A stretch of 64,000 bases of DNA from Burkholderiales bacterium. Lineage in GTDB: Bacteria; Pseudomonadota; Gammaproteobacteria; Burkholderiales; Burkholderiaceae_C. Numbering within the stretch: the first letter of the stretch is position 1; every line of letters starts with the position of its first letter. This document shows positions 25,075-35,341 of this stretch, piece by piece. The notes under the pieces are model-generated. The model saw only the letters and a program-made list of their open reading frames with translations. It did not search any database and was not told the origin of the DNA. Both the position numbers and the translations under genes were made by a program. The DNA lies in assembly GCA_028868825.1 (NCBI GenBank), contig JAGWTU010000022.1, positions 20,142-84,141 of the forward strand, in the 5' to 3' direction.

Positions 25075-27207
25075 ATGGGTGAGACGTCCAGCAACGACAG
25101 CGCCAGCGCGGCCGCAGGCATCGACCTGAGCCAGTTCTTCCAGGTCTTCTTCGAGGAGGCGGGCGAGAACCTCGAGACGATGGAGCAGATGCTGCTCAAC
25201 CTCGACATCGAGAACGCCGACGAGGAGGAGCTCAACGCGATCTTCCGCTGCGCGCACTCGGTCAAGGGCGGCGCGGCGACCTTCGGCTTCAACGACGTCG
25301 CCGAGCTGACGCACCAGATGGAGACGCTGCTCGACAAGCTGCGCCGCCACGAGCTGCAGCCCACCGCCGCGATGGTCGACGTGCTGCTGGCCTCGGGCGA
25401 TGCGCTCAAGGCGCAGCTCGCGCGCCACCAGGGCAACGGCGCAGACGCCATCGACACGACCGAACTGCTGGCCTCGATCCGCGGCATGGCCGCCGGCGGC
25501 GCGGCGCCGGCGCCCGTCGCCCGCGCACCGGTGGCGGCACCGGCACCGGCCCCCGCCGCGCCGCCGGCGCCCGCGGCCGCACCGTCGCTGCGCACGCTGG
25601 AGCTGACGGTCGGCCCGCTGAGCGACCCGACGACGGCCGACAACCTGATCGAACTCTTCAAGGAGATCACCGATCTGGGGACCATCGAGCCGCTGGACGC
25701 CGGCCGTGCCGCCGACGGCATGCGCCGCTTCAAGGTGCTGACGGCCTCGTCGGACGCCGACCTCATCGACCTCTTCGGCTTCCACGTCGCACGCGAACAT
25801 ATCCAGCTCAAGCCGATCAGCGACGGCTACGGCTTCCACGCCGGCAACCCCGGCGCACCCGAGGCCGAGCCCGAGAGCGCCGCGGCCGATCCCGGCTACG
25901 GCTTCTTCGACAACGCGCCCGGCGCCCCCGGCAGCGCCGCCGACGCGGCGGCCCCGGCGTCGTCACCCGCCGCCGCAGGGCCGCGCACCGCCGCCAAACC
26001 CCCCGCCGCCGCCGTGCGCGCCGAAAAGGCCCCGGCGGCGCCCGAATCGAGCACGCTGCGCGTCTCGGTCGAGAAGGTCGACCAGCTCATCAACCTCGTC
26101 GGCGAGCTCGTCATCACGCAGGCGATGCTGGCGCAGAACAGCAAGGGCGTCGACGCCGCGCTGCACCAGCAGATGGCCAGCGGCCTCGCCGACCTCGAGC
26201 GCAACACCCGCGACCTGCAGGAAGCGGTGATGTCGATCCGCATGATCCCGATGTCGCTCGTCTTCAACCGCTTCCCGCGCATGCTGCGCGACCTCGCCGG
26301 CAAGCTCGGCAAGAAGGTCGAGCTGGTGCAGGTCGGCGAGGCGACCGAGCTCGACAAGGGCCTGGTCGAGAAGATCACCGACCCGCTGACCCACCTCGTG
26401 CGCAACAGCTGCGACCACGGCATCGAGATGCCGGCCGAGCGCCTGGCCAAGGGCAAGCCCGAGCACGGCACGGTGACGCTGATCGCCAGCCACCAGGGCG
26501 GCAGCATCGTCATCGAGGTGCGCGACGACGGCAAGGGCCTGAACCGCCAGAAACTGCTCAACAAGGCGCGCGAGCGCGGACTCGATGCCCCCGACTCGAT
26601 GACCGACCAGGAGGTCTACGGCCTCATCTTCGCGCCCGGCTTCTCGACCGCCGACGTCGTCACCGACGTCTCCGGCCGCGGCGTCGGCATGGACGTCGTG
26701 AAGAAGAACATCACGGCGCTGGGCGGCACGGTGGAGATCGATTCGGCCGAGGGCTACGGCATGACGGTGCGCGTGCGCCTGCCGCTGACGCTGGCGATCA
26801 TGGACGGCATGAGCGTGGGCGTCGGCGAGGAGTGCTACATCCTGCCGTTGTCCAGCGTCGTCGAATCGTTCCAGGTGCGCGACGGCATGATCCGCACGAT
26901 CGGCGGCACCGGTCGCGTCGTCGAGGTGCGCGACGAGTTCATGCCCGTCGTCGACCTCGAGCATGTCTTCCACGTGCCGCGCTTCGACTTCGAGCGCGTC
27001 GCCAACATCATGGTCGTCGTCGAGGCCGAAGGCGGCCGCGTCGCGCTGCTCGTCGACGAACTGCTCGGCCAGCAGCAGGTCGTGGTGAAGAACCTCGAGA
27101 GCAATTACCGCAAGGTCGACGACGTCTCGGGCGCGACGATCATGGGCGACGGCCGCGTCGCGCTGATCCTCGACGTCGGCTCGCTCGTGCGGCGTTCGCG
27201 CCATTGA
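25075..27207 (+). CDS. cheA: Chemotaxis histidine kinase CheA
   Basis: 710 residues in the standard CheA order. The Hpt domain (about 15-120) has phosphoacceptor H61 in CAHSVKGGAATF. A Pro/Ala-rich linker, a P2-like domain (about 175-250) and a second low-complexity linker follow. Then come the dimerisation domain from about 325, the HATPase domain (HLVRNSCDHGIE, DDGKGLN, SGRGVGMDVVKKN; about 385-565) and the C-terminal CheW-like domain (about 570-705). It autophosphorylates under receptor control and passes phosphate to CheY. AGGAG ribosome site. A 68-base spacer with a run of nine C (27245-27253) separates it from the MCP gene. Confidence 0.96.
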   Translation: MGETSSNDSASAAAGIDLSQFFQVFFEEAGENLETMEQMLLNLDIENADEEELNAIFRCAHSVKGGAATFGFNDVAELTHQMETLLDKLRRHELQPTAAMVDVLLASGDALKAQLARHQGNGADAIDTTELLASIRGMAAGGAAPAPVARAPVAAPAPAPAAPPAPAAAPSLRTLELTVGPLSDPTTADNLIELFKEITDLGTIEPLDAGRAADGMRRFKVLTASSDADLIDLFGFHVAREHIQLKPISDGYGFHAGNPGAPEAEPESAAADPGYGFFDNAPGAPGSAADAAAPASSPAAAGPRTAAKPPAAAVRAEKAPAAPESSTLRVSVEKVDQLINLVGELVITQAMLAQNSKGVDAALHQQMASGLADLERNTRDLQEAVMSIRMIPMSLVFNRFPRMLRDLAGKLGKKVELVQVGEATELDKGLVEKITDPLTHLVRNSCDHGIEMPAERLAKGKPEHGTVTLIASHQGGSIVIEVRDDGKGLNRQKLLNKARERGLDAPDSMTDQEVYGLIFAPGFSTADVVTDVSGRGVGMDVVKKNITALGGTVEIDSAEGYGMTVRVRLPLTLAIMDGMSVGVGEECYILPLSSVVESFQVRDGMIRTIGGTGRVVEVRDEFMPVVDLEHVFHVPRFDFERVANIMVVVEAEGGRVALLVDELLGQQQVVVKNLESNYRKVDDVSGATIMGDGRVALILDVGSLVRRSRH

Positions 27208-27275
27208 GTCGCCACTGAAGCGCCGCGGCGCCCCGCCCACCCCTCCCCCCCCCGTTTCCAGCGAAAGCCACCGAC

Positions 27276-29048
27276 ATGTCACTCACCAGCCTGCGCATCG
27301 GCACCCGATTGGGTTTCGGCTTCGCCGCCGTGCTCGCACTCACCGCGCTGATCACGCTCGTCGGCGCCTGGCGCCTCGATTCCACCGCCGAGGCCGTCGG
27401 CCGCGTCATGGCCGAGCCGCTGGCCAAGACGCGGCTGGCCGACGAATGGTTCCGCAACCTGACGGCCGGTGTGCAGCGCACGGCGGCGGTCACGAAGAAC
27501 GCCGACGGCACGCTCGAGGCCTATTTCTCCGACACCACCAAGGCGTCCACGGCGCGCGGCACCGAGATCACGAAGGCGATCGAGGCGATGCCGACCAACG
27601 ACGACGAGAAGAAGCTGCTGGCGACGGTGGCCGAGCGCCGCAAGGCCTACCTCGAACTGCGCGACGCCATCCTTGCGGCCAAGCACGCCGGCAACGGCGC
27701 CGCGGCGACGAAGCTCTTCGACGGCGGCTTCGCCGGCGTCTCGCAGACCTACCTCGACGCGCTGCACGCCTACGTCGACTACCAGAACAAGGCCATCGAC
27801 GCCGAAGGCCAACGCGTCCAGCAGGAAGCGGCCAGCGGCCGCGGCCTGTTGATGGCGCTCGGCGGCGCCGTGCTCGCGCTCGGCGCGCTGGCGGCCTGGC
27901 TGCTGTCGCGCTCGATCACGGTGCCGCTGCGTCAGGCGGTCGAGTCGACCGAGGCGATGGCCGCCGGTGATCTCAGCCACACGATCACCGCCGACGGCGA
28001 CGACGAGACGAGCCAGGTCCAGCGCTCGCTGGCGCGGCTGCAGGACTCGATGCGCAAGCTCATCAGCGACGTCCGCGCAGGCAGCGATTCGATGTCGACG
28101 GCCAGCCACCAGATCGCCAGCGGCAACCAGGACCTGTCCAGCCGCACCGAGCAGACCGCGAGCAGCCTGCAGCAGGCCGCGAGCAGCCTCGAGGAACTGA
28201 CCGGCACCGTGCGCCAGACGGCCGACGCGGCGCGCACCGCGAACCAGCTCGCCGCCTCGGCGAGTGCGGTCGCGCAGCGCGGCGGCGAGGTCGTCGGCCA
28301 GGTCGTCTCGACGATGGACGAGATCAACACCAGCAGCAAGCGCATCGCCGACATCATCGGCACGATCGACGGCATCGCCTTCCAGACCAACATCCTGGCG
28401 CTCAACGCCGCGGTCGAGGCGGCGCGCGCCGGCGAACAGGGACGCGGCTTCGCCGTCGTCGCTTCCGAGGTGCGCAGCCTCGCCCAGCGCAGCGCCGAGG
28501 CGGCGCGCGAGATCAAGAGCCTGATCGGCGCCAGCGTCGAGAAGGTCGAATCGGGTTCGCGCCTCGTCGCCGACGCCGGCAGCACGATGACCGAGATCGT
28601 CGCCAGCGTGCACCGCGTCAGCGACATCATCGGCGAGATCAGCGCCGCCGCGGGCGAGCAGAGCGCCGGCATCGGCTCGGTCAACAACTCGGTCGCCCAG
28701 CTCGATCAAGCGACGCAGCAGAACGCCGCCCTCGTCGAGGAAAGCGCCGCGGCGGCCGAATCGCTGCAGGACCAGTCGCGCCAGCTCGCCGGCGTCGTCG
28801 CGGCCTACCGCATGCCCGAATCGGCGGCGCATTTCAGCGCCGCCCCCGCCGCGAACCATACGGCGCACACGGCCCGGCGCACCACGCCGGCCGCCACCGC
28901 CCAGGTCGCTATCAAGCAGGCCCAGCGTCCGGCACCCAGCCCGGCGCCGACCCCGGCACCGCGCAAGGCCGCGCCGGCCGCCGCAGCGCCGGCGGCGCCG
29001 GTGGCGGCGGCCACGACGGACGCCAACGACGACTGGGAAACCTTTTGA
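27276..29048 (+). CDS. Methyl-accepting chemotaxis protein with CheR-tether C-terminus
   Basis: 590 residues: a first membrane segment (about 10-32), a periplasmic four-helix-bundle sensor (about 33-187), a second membrane segment (about 188-210), HAMP (about 211-265) and a signalling domain. The conserved hairpin tip ([21 protein letters not shown]) lies near 367-387. A long Ala/Pro-rich tail ends in DDWETF, matching the xWxxF pentapeptide that tethers CheR and CheB in Tsr/Tar. Located between cheA and cheW, so it is probably the main receptor of this array. The ligand is unknown. Confidence 0.94.
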   Translation: MSLTSLRIGTRLGFGFAAVLALTALITLVGAWRLDSTAEAVGRVMAEPLAKTRLADEWFRNLTAGVQRTAAVTKNADGTLEAYFSDTTKASTARGTEITKAIEAMPTNDDEKKLLATVAERRKAYLELRDAILAAKHAGNGAAATKLFDGGFAGVSQTYLDALHAYVDYQNKAIDAEGQRVQQEAASGRGLLMALGGAVLALGALAAWLLSRSITVPLRQAVESTEAMAAGDLSHTITADGDDETSQVQRSLARLQDSMRKLISDVRAGSDSMSTASHQIASGNQDLSSRTEQTASSLQQAASSLEELTGTVRQTADAARTANQLAASASAVAQRGGEVVGQVVSTMDEINTSSKRIADIIGTIDGIAFQTNILALNAAVEAARAGEQGRGFAVVASEVRSLAQRSAEAAREIKSLIGASVEKVESGSRLVADAGSTMTEIVASVHRVSDIIGEISAAAGEQSAGIGSVNNSVAQLDQATQQNAALVEESAAAAESLQDQSRQLAGVVAAYRMPESAAHFSAAPAANHTAHTARRTTPAATAQVAIKQAQRPAPSPAPTPAPRKAAPAAAAPAAPVAAATTDANDDWETF

Positions 29049-29120
29049 TCCTCGGGCCTACAGCCGGACGCCGGCCACGCCGATAACCCCACAGACAACC
29101 GTTCACCTTAAGGACCCGTC

Positions 29121-29675
29121 ATGGACATGATTGCCGAAGCCACCCAAGTCGCACGCCACGAAGCCGCGCGTGCCAACGCGAGCGCCGGCGCCGGCAACGG
29201 CCGCGCCTCGCAGGGCAGCGAGTTCCTGACCTTCCGCCTCGGCGCCGAGGAATACGGCATCGACATCCTGCGCGTGCAGGAGATCCGCTCCTACGAACAG
29301 CCGACGCGCATCGCCAACTCGCCCTCGTTCATCAAGGGCGTCGTGAACCTGCGCGGCGTCATCGTCCCGATCATCGACCTGCGCTTGAAGCTGGGCTGCG
29401 AGAACGCCGAGTACAACACCTTCACCGTCGTCGTCGTGCTCAACGTGCGCGGCCGCGTCGTCGGCGCCGTCGTCGACTCGGTGTCGGACGTGCTCGAACT
29501 GAGCAAGGACCACATCAAGCCGTCGCCCGAACTCAATTCGAGCGTCGACTCGTCGTTCATCACCGGCATCGGCACGATCAAGAGCGGTCAGGGCGACAAC
29601 GAGAGCGAGCGCATGCTGATCCTGATGGACATCGAGGGGCTGATGAGCAGCGCCGACATGGGCCTGATCCAGTAA
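29121..29675 (+). CDS. cheW: Chemotaxis coupling protein CheW
   Basis: 184-residue CheW-domain protein linking receptors to CheA. The domain spans about 35-175, with the typical FRLGAEEYGIDILRVQEIR start and the VVNLRGVIVPIIDLR core. An extra N-terminal tail of about 30 residues is rich in Ala. The gene lies 72 bases after the MCP and is followed by a terminator, so it closes the operon. Confidence 0.95.
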   Translation: MDMIAEATQVARHEAARANASAGAGNGRASQGSEFLTFRLGAEEYGIDILRVQEIRSYEQPTRIANSPSFIKGVVNLRGVIVPIIDLRLKLGCENAEYNTFTVVVVLNVRGRVVGAVVDSVSDVLELSKDHIKPSPELNSSVDSSFITGIGTIKSGQGDNESERMLILMDIEGLMSSADMGLIQ

Positions 29676-29715
29676 ACCCGGGCGAGGCGCCGCGAGCGCG
29701 TCACTCGATCGGAAG

Positions 29716-29740
29716 CGGCGCCTGCGGGCGCCGTTTGTCT
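29716..29740 (+). terminator. Rho-independent terminator of the chemotaxis operon
   Basis: A perfect 7-base CGGCGCC/GGCGCCG stem with a TGCG loop (29716-29733) is followed by TTTGTCT. It lies 40 bases after the cheW stop. Confidence 0.72.
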
Positions 29741-29771
29741 TGGGCGCCGTCGTTCGCGCTTGTCGTTCGCG

Positions 29772-32339
29772 CTATTCGGCCCCGGTGCGCCGCAGGGTCT
29801 CGACGACCGGGCGCCGCAGCACCTCGCGCAGACCCCACCAGCCCGCGGCCAGCGCCAGCAGCGCGCCGGCGACGATGCCCTCCAGCGGCACCCAGGGCGA
29901 GGGGTGCCAGCTGAATTCGAAGGCCTCGTGGGCGAGCAGCCAGCCCAGCACGACCGCGGCGAGCGACGCCAGCAGCCCGGCGAGCGCACCCACGCCCAGC
30001 AACTCGGCGCGCTGCACCTGCGCCAGCAGGCGGCTGCCGGCGCCCAGGGCGCGCATCACCGCGAACTCGCGCGCCCGCGCCTCGCGCGTCGCGCTGACGG
30101 CGGCGAAGAGCACGACGAGGCCGGCGGCGAGCGTGAACGCGAACAGGAACTCGACCGCCGCGATGACCTGATCGAGCACCGCCTGGACCTGGGCGATGGT
30201 GGCCGAGACGTCGATATCGGTGATGTTCGGGAAGCGGCGCGCCAGCGCGGCGTCGAAGCCCTGCTGCGGCGGGGCGCGGAAGGCGCTGATGTAGCTCAGC
30301 GGCAGGTCGTCCATGCGCGCCAGCGGAAAGAGGACGAAGAAGTTCGGCCGCATCGAACCCCAGTCGACCTTGCGCAGGCTGGTGATGCGGCCCTCGCGGA
30401 ACTGGCCCGCGATGTCGAAGCGCAGCGTGTCGCCCAGCTTCAGCCCGAGCTGCTGCGCCAGGCCCTGCTCGACCGAGATCGCGCCCGCCTCGTCGGCGAC
30501 CCAGCGCCCGGCGACGACGGCGTTCTTCGCCGGCAGCGCGGCGCTGTGGCTGAGGTTGAATTCGCGCTCGACGAGGCGGCGCGCGCGTTCGTCGTCGTAG
30601 TTCGCGGCGCGCGCCGGCTTGCCGTCGATCGCCACCAGGCGACCGCGGATCATCGGGTACCAGTCGTAATGCGCGACGCCGCCGGCGGTCAGCGCGGCGC
30701 GGAAGGACACGGCCTGGTCGGGCTGGATGTTGATGACGAAGCGGTCCGGCGCATCGGGCGGCGTCGCCTCGCGCCAGCTCGCGATGAGGTCGGTGCGCAG
30801 CAGGATCAGCAGCACCAGCGCCAGCAGACCGACCGCCAGCGCCGAGACCTGGAGCACGGCGTAGGCCGGTCGCGCACCGACCTGGCGCGTCGCCAGCAGC
30901 AGCCAGCGCGGCGCGCCGGCGGCCGGCACGAGACGCAGCATCAGGCGCACGGCGGCCCACGACGCGACGGCGAAGAAGGCCGCCGCCGCGGCGAAGCCGC
31001 CGACCGCGATCAGCCCCATGCGCAGGTCCGAGGTCGCCGCCAGCAGCAGCGCGACGAAGCCGGCGAGGCCCGACGCCAGCACCGCCAGCGAGGCCGGCGC
31101 GAGCGCACCGACATCGCGCCGGATCACGCGCAGCGGCGGCACGCGCGCGAGCTGCAGCACCGGCGGCAGGCCGAAGGCCAGCAGCAGCGTCATGCCGACA
31201 CCGATGCCGAACAGCGCCGGCCCGGGTCCCGGGGGCGGCAGGTCGACCGTCACCAACCCCGCGAGTCCGGCGAGCAGCGCGATGAAGGCGTAGTGCACGG
31301 CCAGGCCGACGAGCAGCCCGAGCCCGCTCGCGGCAAGCCCGACGAGGCCGAACTCGATCGCGTAGGCGCCGGCGATGCGGCGCTGCGAAAGGCCGAGCAC
31401 GCGCAGCATCGCGCAGTCGTCGAGCCGGCGCGACGCGAAGTCGCGCGCCGCGATCGCCACCGCCACCGCCGCCAGCAGCGCCGCCAGCAGCGCGACGAGG
31501 TTGAGGAACTTGCCGGCGCGGTCCAGCGCCTGCTTCATCTCGGGGCGGCCGCTCTCGACGTTCTGGATGCGGATGCCGCGCAGCGCCTGGGCGCGCACGC
31601 GCTCGCCGCACCAGTCGGTGTAGCGGCGCACCGTGGCGTCGCCGCGCGCGGCGCTCCAGCCGGCCGGCGCGGCGACGGCGAGACGGTAGCCGACGCGGCT
31701 GGCCGGCTGCACGAGGCCGGTGGCGGGCAGGTCGGACAGCGCCAGCATGACGCGCGGCGCGAAGCTCGAGAAGCCGGTGCCGCGGTCGGGTTCGACGACG
31801 ATGAGGCGGGTGATCTTGAGCGTCGCGTCGCCGAGCAGCAGCGCATCGCCGAGACGCAGTTGCAGCGCGTCGAGCAGCGAGCCGTCGACCCAGGCCTGAC
31901 CCGGCGGCGGCGCGGCGGCCAGCACCTGAGAGGGGCCGTCGGCACGCTCGCGCAGCTGCATCGACCCTCGCAGCGGATAGGCGGCGTCGACGGCCTTCAC
32001 CGCGACGAGCCGCGTCGCGCCGCCGCGGTCGTCGGGGGCGCGCGCCATGCTCGGAAAGCCGGCGGAGAAGCTCACGCGCAGGCCGAGTTCGCGCGCGCGG
32101 GCGGCGAATTCGGGCGGCGCCGGCTGGTCGCTCTCGATCACGGCGTCGCCGCCGAGCAGCTGGTGCGAATCGCGCTGCAGCCCGGCGTCGAGCCGGTCGG
32201 CGAAGAAGCCGACCGCCGTCAGCGCGGCGACGGCAAGCAGGACGGCGAAGACGAGCAGGCGCAGCTCGCCGGCGCGCAGGTCGCGCCGCGTCTGGCGCCA
32301 GGCCAGCAGCGCGATCGAGGGGGGACGGATCACGGACAT
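29772..32339 (-). CDS. FtsX-like ABC transporter permease (YbbP-like)
   Basis: 855-residue permease with two FtsX/MacB-type halves. An N-terminal membrane segment (about 20-45), a large periplasmic domain, a block of helices (about 260-450), a second periplasmic domain and C-terminal helices (about 735-845) can be seen. This is the layout of YbbP, the partner of the YbbA ATPase in a lipid- or lipoprotein-related exporter. No ATPase gene of the LolD/YbbA type is adjacent, so the ATPase must be encoded elsewhere. The stop codon sits in a 13-base tandem repeat. Divergent from the dioxygenase gene. Confidence 0.88.
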   Translation of the reverse strand: MSVIRPPSIALLAWRQTRRDLRAGELRLLVFAVLLAVAALTAVGFFADRLDAGLQRDSHQLLGGDAVIESDQPAPPEFAARARELGLRVSFSAGFPSMARAPDDRGGATRLVAVKAVDAAYPLRGSMQLRERADGPSQVLAAAPPPGQAWVDGSLLDALQLRLGDALLLGDATLKITRLIVVEPDRGTGFSSFAPRVMLALSDLPATGLVQPASRVGYRLAVAAPAGWSAARGDATVRRYTDWCGERVRAQALRGIRIQNVESGRPEMKQALDRAGKFLNLVALLAALLAAVAVAIAARDFASRRLDDCAMLRVLGLSQRRIAGAYAIEFGLVGLAASGLGLLVGLAVHYAFIALLAGLAGLVTVDLPPPGPGPALFGIGVGMTLLLAFGLPPVLQLARVPPLRVIRRDVGALAPASLAVLASGLAGFVALLLAATSDLRMGLIAVGGFAAAAAFFAVASWAAVRLMLRLVPAAGAPRWLLLATRQVGARPAYAVLQVSALAVGLLALVLLILLRTDLIASWREATPPDAPDRFVINIQPDQAVSFRAALTAGGVAHYDWYPMIRGRLVAIDGKPARAANYDDERARRLVEREFNLSHSAALPAKNAVVAGRWVADEAGAISVEQGLAQQLGLKLGDTLRFDIAGQFREGRITSLRKVDWGSMRPNFFVLFPLARMDDLPLSYISAFRAPPQQGFDAALARRFPNITDIDVSATIAQVQAVLDQVIAAVEFLFAFTLAAGLVVLFAAVSATREARAREFAVMRALGAGSRLLAQVQRAELLGVGALAGLLASLAAVVLGWLLAHEAFEFSWHPSPWVPLEGIVAGALLALAAGWWGLREVLRRPVVETLRRTGAE

Positions 32340-32440
32340 GGCCGGACCTTAGCCGAATTGCGCGGCAGGCGTCGCGGCGGCGAATCCTGCGTGCAGATGG
32401 CCTGAATGCGCATCGCCGCGGCGGATGCTCCAATGGCGAC

Positions 32441-33271
32441 ATGGAACGCATGCCCACCCTCTTCCTCTCGCATGGCTCGCCGATGATCGCGCTCGAACCG
32501 CGCGAGGCGGGTGCCTTCATCGCGCGACTCGGACCGGCGATCGACGCCGCGTTCGGCCGTCCGCGCGCCATCCTCGCCATCTCGGGACACACGCTGACGC
32601 GCGAACCCGCGCTGCTCGCCGCGCCGCGCCACGCAGCGGTCTACGACTTCGGCGGCTTCGACCCGCGGCTCTACGAGATGCGCTATGACGCCCCCGGCGC
32701 GCCGGCGCTCGCCGGTCGCGTCGCCGAGTTGCTGCAGGCCGCCGGCCTGCCGGCGCACCGCATCGACGAGGGCGGTCTCGACCATGGCATCTGGACGGCC
32801 TTGAAATACGCCTACCCGCAGGCCGATGTGCCGGTGCTGCCGCTGGGCTGGCCACCGAACTGGAGCCCGCGCCGGCTGTTCGAACTCGGCGCCGCACTGG
32901 CACCGCTGGCCGACGAGGGCGTGCTGATCGTCGGCACCGGCGGCATCACGCACAACCTGCGCCGCGTCTTCGCCGGCGGCCTGCGCGTCGACGCCGACCA
33001 AGCGGTCACGCCCGAGAGCCTGGCGTTTCGCGACTGGTTCGTCGAGCGCACGGCGGCAGCCGACTGGGACGCGCTGTTCGACTACCGCGCCCGCGCACCC
33101 TATGGTGCGCTGATGCACCCGACCGACGAACACCTGCTGCCGTTCTTCGTCGCCGCCGGTGCCGGCCGCACCGGTCCGGGGCTGCGCATCCACGCCAGCC
33201 AGACCCATGGCGACCTCGGCATGGACGCCTACGCCTTCGGCGCGACGGCCGCCCGGCTCGCCTCAGTCTGA
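32441..33271 (+). CDS. DODA-type extradiol aromatic ring-opening dioxygenase (YgiD-like)
   Basis: 276 residues of the class III (LigB-like) dioxygenase superfamily. Likely metal ligands are the His of FLSHGSP (near 11), the His of GLDHGIW (near 110) and the His of HPTDEHLLP (near 225-231). TGGITHN is a further family motif. YgiD-type members open the ring of L-DOPA or related catechols and bind zinc or iron. The real substrate is unknown. An in-frame Met three codons in is an alternative start. Its end overlaps the convergent adenine deaminase gene by 9 bases. Confidence 0.87.
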   Translation: MERMPTLFLSHGSPMIALEPREAGAFIARLGPAIDAAFGRPRAILAISGHTLTREPALLAAPRHAAVYDFGGFDPRLYEMRYDAPGAPALAGRVAELLQAAGLPAHRIDEGGLDHGIWTALKYAYPQADVPVLPLGWPPNWSPRRLFELGAALAPLADEGVLIVGTGGITHNLRRVFAGGLRVDADQAVTPESLAFRDWFVERTAAADWDALFDYRARAPYGALMHPTDEHLLPFFVAAGAGRTGPGLRIHASQTHGDLGMDAYAFGATAARLASV

Positions 33272-34321
33272 AGCGGCGGGGGCCGCAGCGAACGCGGCGT
33301 CCAGCGCGGCGATCCAGCGCGCTTTCTGCTCGGGCGTCGCGAAGGCGGCATCGAAGCCGTTGCGCGCGAGCCGGTACGCGTGGTCGCGCCCGAGCTGCGG
33401 CAGCGCGTCGAAGGTCGCGAGGTAATTGTCGACGAGGTAGCCGCCGAAATAGGCCGGGTCGTCGCTGTTGACCATCGCGCACAGCCCGGCATCGAGCAGC
33501 GCCGGCAGGTTGTGGTCGGCCATCCGGTCGAACACGCGCAGCTTGACGTTGGACAGCGGGCAGACCGTCAGCGGCACGCGCGCGGCAGCCAGCCGCTGCA
33601 CGAGCGCGGCGTCCTCGAGGCAGCGCACGCCATGGTCGATGCGCTCGACATGCAGGCGGTCGAGCGCATCGCGGATGTACGCGGGCGGCCCCTCCTCGCC
33701 GGCGTGGGCGACGAGGTGCAGGCCGAGTTCGCGGCAGCGCGCGTAGACGCGCTCGAACTTCTCGGGCGGGTGGCCGCGCTCGCTGCTGTCGAGGCCGACG
33801 CCGATGAAATGCTGCCGATACGGCAGCGCCTGTTCGAGCGTCGCGAAGGCCGCCTCTTCGCTCAAGTGGCGCAGGAAGCACAGGATGAGGTCGGCGCTAA
33901 TGCCGAGCTCGGCCTCGGCGCGGCGGCAGGCACGGGCCAGGCCGAGGATCACGGCCTCGATGTTCACGCCGCGATCGGTGTGGGTCTGGGGGTCGAAGAA
34001 GATCTCTGCGCGCACGACATGGTCGGCCGCGGCGCGCTCGAAATAGGCCCACGCCATCGCAAAGAAGTCGTCCTCCTTCAGCAGCACGCTGGCGCCGGCG
34101 TAATAGATGTCGAGAAAGCTCTGCAGATCGGTGAAGGCGTAGGCGGCGCGCAGCGCCTCGACACTGGCGTACGGCAGCTTCACGCCGTTGCGCGCGGCGA
34201 GCGCGAAGATCAGCTCGGGTTCGAGCGAACCCTCGATGTGGATGTGCAGTTCGGCCTTGGGCATCGCGCGCAGCAGCGCGTGCAGCGAGGAGCGGCCGGG
34301 GGCGATGGCGGCGGTCATCAC
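33263..34321 (-). CDS. Adenine deaminase (adenosine deaminase superfamily)
   Basis: 352-residue cytoplasmic zinc hydrolase converting adenine to hypoxanthine and ammonia. Ligands and catalytic motifs are complete: HIHIEGS (about 26-32), [18 protein letters not shown] and [11 protein letters not shown]. The FLDIYYAGA segment and the overall sequence are closer to Pseudomonas-type adenine deaminase than to true adenosine deaminase. The start ATG overlaps the lipA stop (ATGA), making it the last gene of a lipB-lipA-ade operon. The link to lipoate synthesis is not obvious. Confidence 0.85.
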   Translation of the reverse strand: MMTAAIAPGRSSLHALLRAMPKAELHIHIEGSLEPELIFALAARNGVKLPYASVEALRAAYAFTDLQSFLDIYYAGASVLLKEDDFFAMAWAYFERAAADHVVRAEIFFDPQTHTDRGVNIEAVILGLARACRRAEAELGISADLILCFLRHLSEEAAFATLEQALPYRQHFIGVGLDSSERGHPPEKFERVYARCRELGLHLVAHAGEEGPPAYIRDALDRLHVERIDHGVRCLEDAALVQRLAAARVPLTVCPLSNVKLRVFDRMADHNLPALLDAGLCAMVNSDDPAYFGGYLVDNYLATFDALPQLGRDHAYRLARNGFDAAFATPEQKARWIAALDAAFAAAPAASD

Positions 34322-35307
34322 GGCGCCGGCGCCGCGACGGCGGCCGGGGCGACGGCATCGGCCACACCCGCCGCATGCGCCTGCTCATCGGCGTGGTAGC
34401 TGCTGCGCACCATCGCGCCGACGGCCGCATGCGAGAAACCCATCGCCATCGCCTCGCGCTCGAACATCGCGAACGTGTCGGGATGCACGTAGCGCCGCAC
34501 CGGCAGGTGGTGGCCGCTGGGCGCGAGGTACTGGCCGATCGTCAGCATCTCGATGCCGTGTTCGCGCATCTCGCGCATCACCTGCAGGATCTCCTCGTCG
34601 GTCTCGCCCAGGCCGACCATCAGCCCGCTCTTCGTCGGCACGCCCGGGACTTCCTGCTTGAAGCGCTGCAGCAGGTTCAGGCTGAAGGCGTAGTCGGACC
34701 CCGGCCGCGCCTCCTTGTACAGGCGCGGGATGGTCTCGAGGTTGTGGTTCATCACGTCGGGCGGCGCGGCCTTGAGGATCTCGAGCGCGCGGTCGGCACG
34801 GCCGCGGAAATCGGGCACCAGGATCTCGATGCGGGTGGCCGGCGAGAGCTCGCGCGTGCGCCGGATGCAGTCGACGAAATGCTGGGCGCCGCCGTCGCGC
34901 AGATCGTCGCGGTCGACGCTGGTGATGACGACGTACTGCAGCTTGAGCGCCGCGATCGTGCGCGCGAGGTTCTCGGGTTCGGCCACGTCGAGCGGGTCGG
35001 GCCGGCCATGGCCGACGTCGCAGAACGGGCAGCGCCGCGTGCACTTGTCGCCCATGATCATGAACGTCGCCGTGCCCTTGCCGAAGCATTCGCCGATGTT
35101 CGGGCACGAGGCTTCCTCGCAGACCGTGTGCAGCTGATGCTCGCGCAGGATCTGCTTGATCTCGTAGAAGCGCGTCGACGGCGAACCGGCCTTGACGCGT
35201 ATCCACGCCGGCTTCTTCAGCGTCTCGGCGGGGACGATCTTGATCGGGATGCGCGAGGTCTTGGCCTGCGATTTCTGCTTGGCGGTGGGGTCGTAGGCCG
35301 TCGACAT
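34318..35307 (-). CDS. lipA: Lipoyl synthase LipA
   Basis: 329-residue radical SAM enzyme that inserts two sulfurs into octanoyl-lipoyl domains. The auxiliary cluster cysteines are C63, C68 and C74 ([12 protein letters not shown]). The radical SAM cysteines are C89, C93 and C96 (CTRRCPFC). A conserved C-terminal RSSY motif is present. It works after LipB, whose gene is 34 bases upstream. It serves the lipoyl-dependent dehydrogenases, the alternatives to the ferredoxin-linked 2-oxoacid oxidoreductases of this window. Confidence 0.97.
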   Translation of the reverse strand: MSTAYDPTAKQKSQAKTSRIPIKIVPAETLKKPAWIRVKAGSPSTRFYEIKQILREHQLHTVCEEASCPNIGECFGKGTATFMIMGDKCTRRCPFCDVGHGRPDPLDVAEPENLARTIAALKLQYVVITSVDRDDLRDGGAQHFVDCIRRTRELSPATRIEILVPDFRGRADRALEILKAAPPDVMNHNLETIPRLYKEARPGSDYAFSLNLLQRFKQEVPGVPTKSGLMVGLGETDEEILQVMREMREHGIEMLTIGQYLAPSGHHLPVRRYVHPDTFAMFEREAMAMGFSHAAVGAMVRSSYHADEQAHAAGVADAVAPAAVAAPAP

Positions 35308-35341
35308 GGTGGCTGCTGCGCCTTCGGGGAAAGTCCCGATT

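Noticed and set aside
27245..27253. Run of nine C bases before the MCP gene as a phase-variation tract
   Set aside because: It lies between genes, outside the probable promoter and start regions, so slippage would have no obvious effect on frame.
29749..29773. Two tandem copies of GTCGTTCGCGCT at the end of the permease gene
   Set aside because: Only two copies. It may reflect a small duplication at the stop codon and has no visible function.
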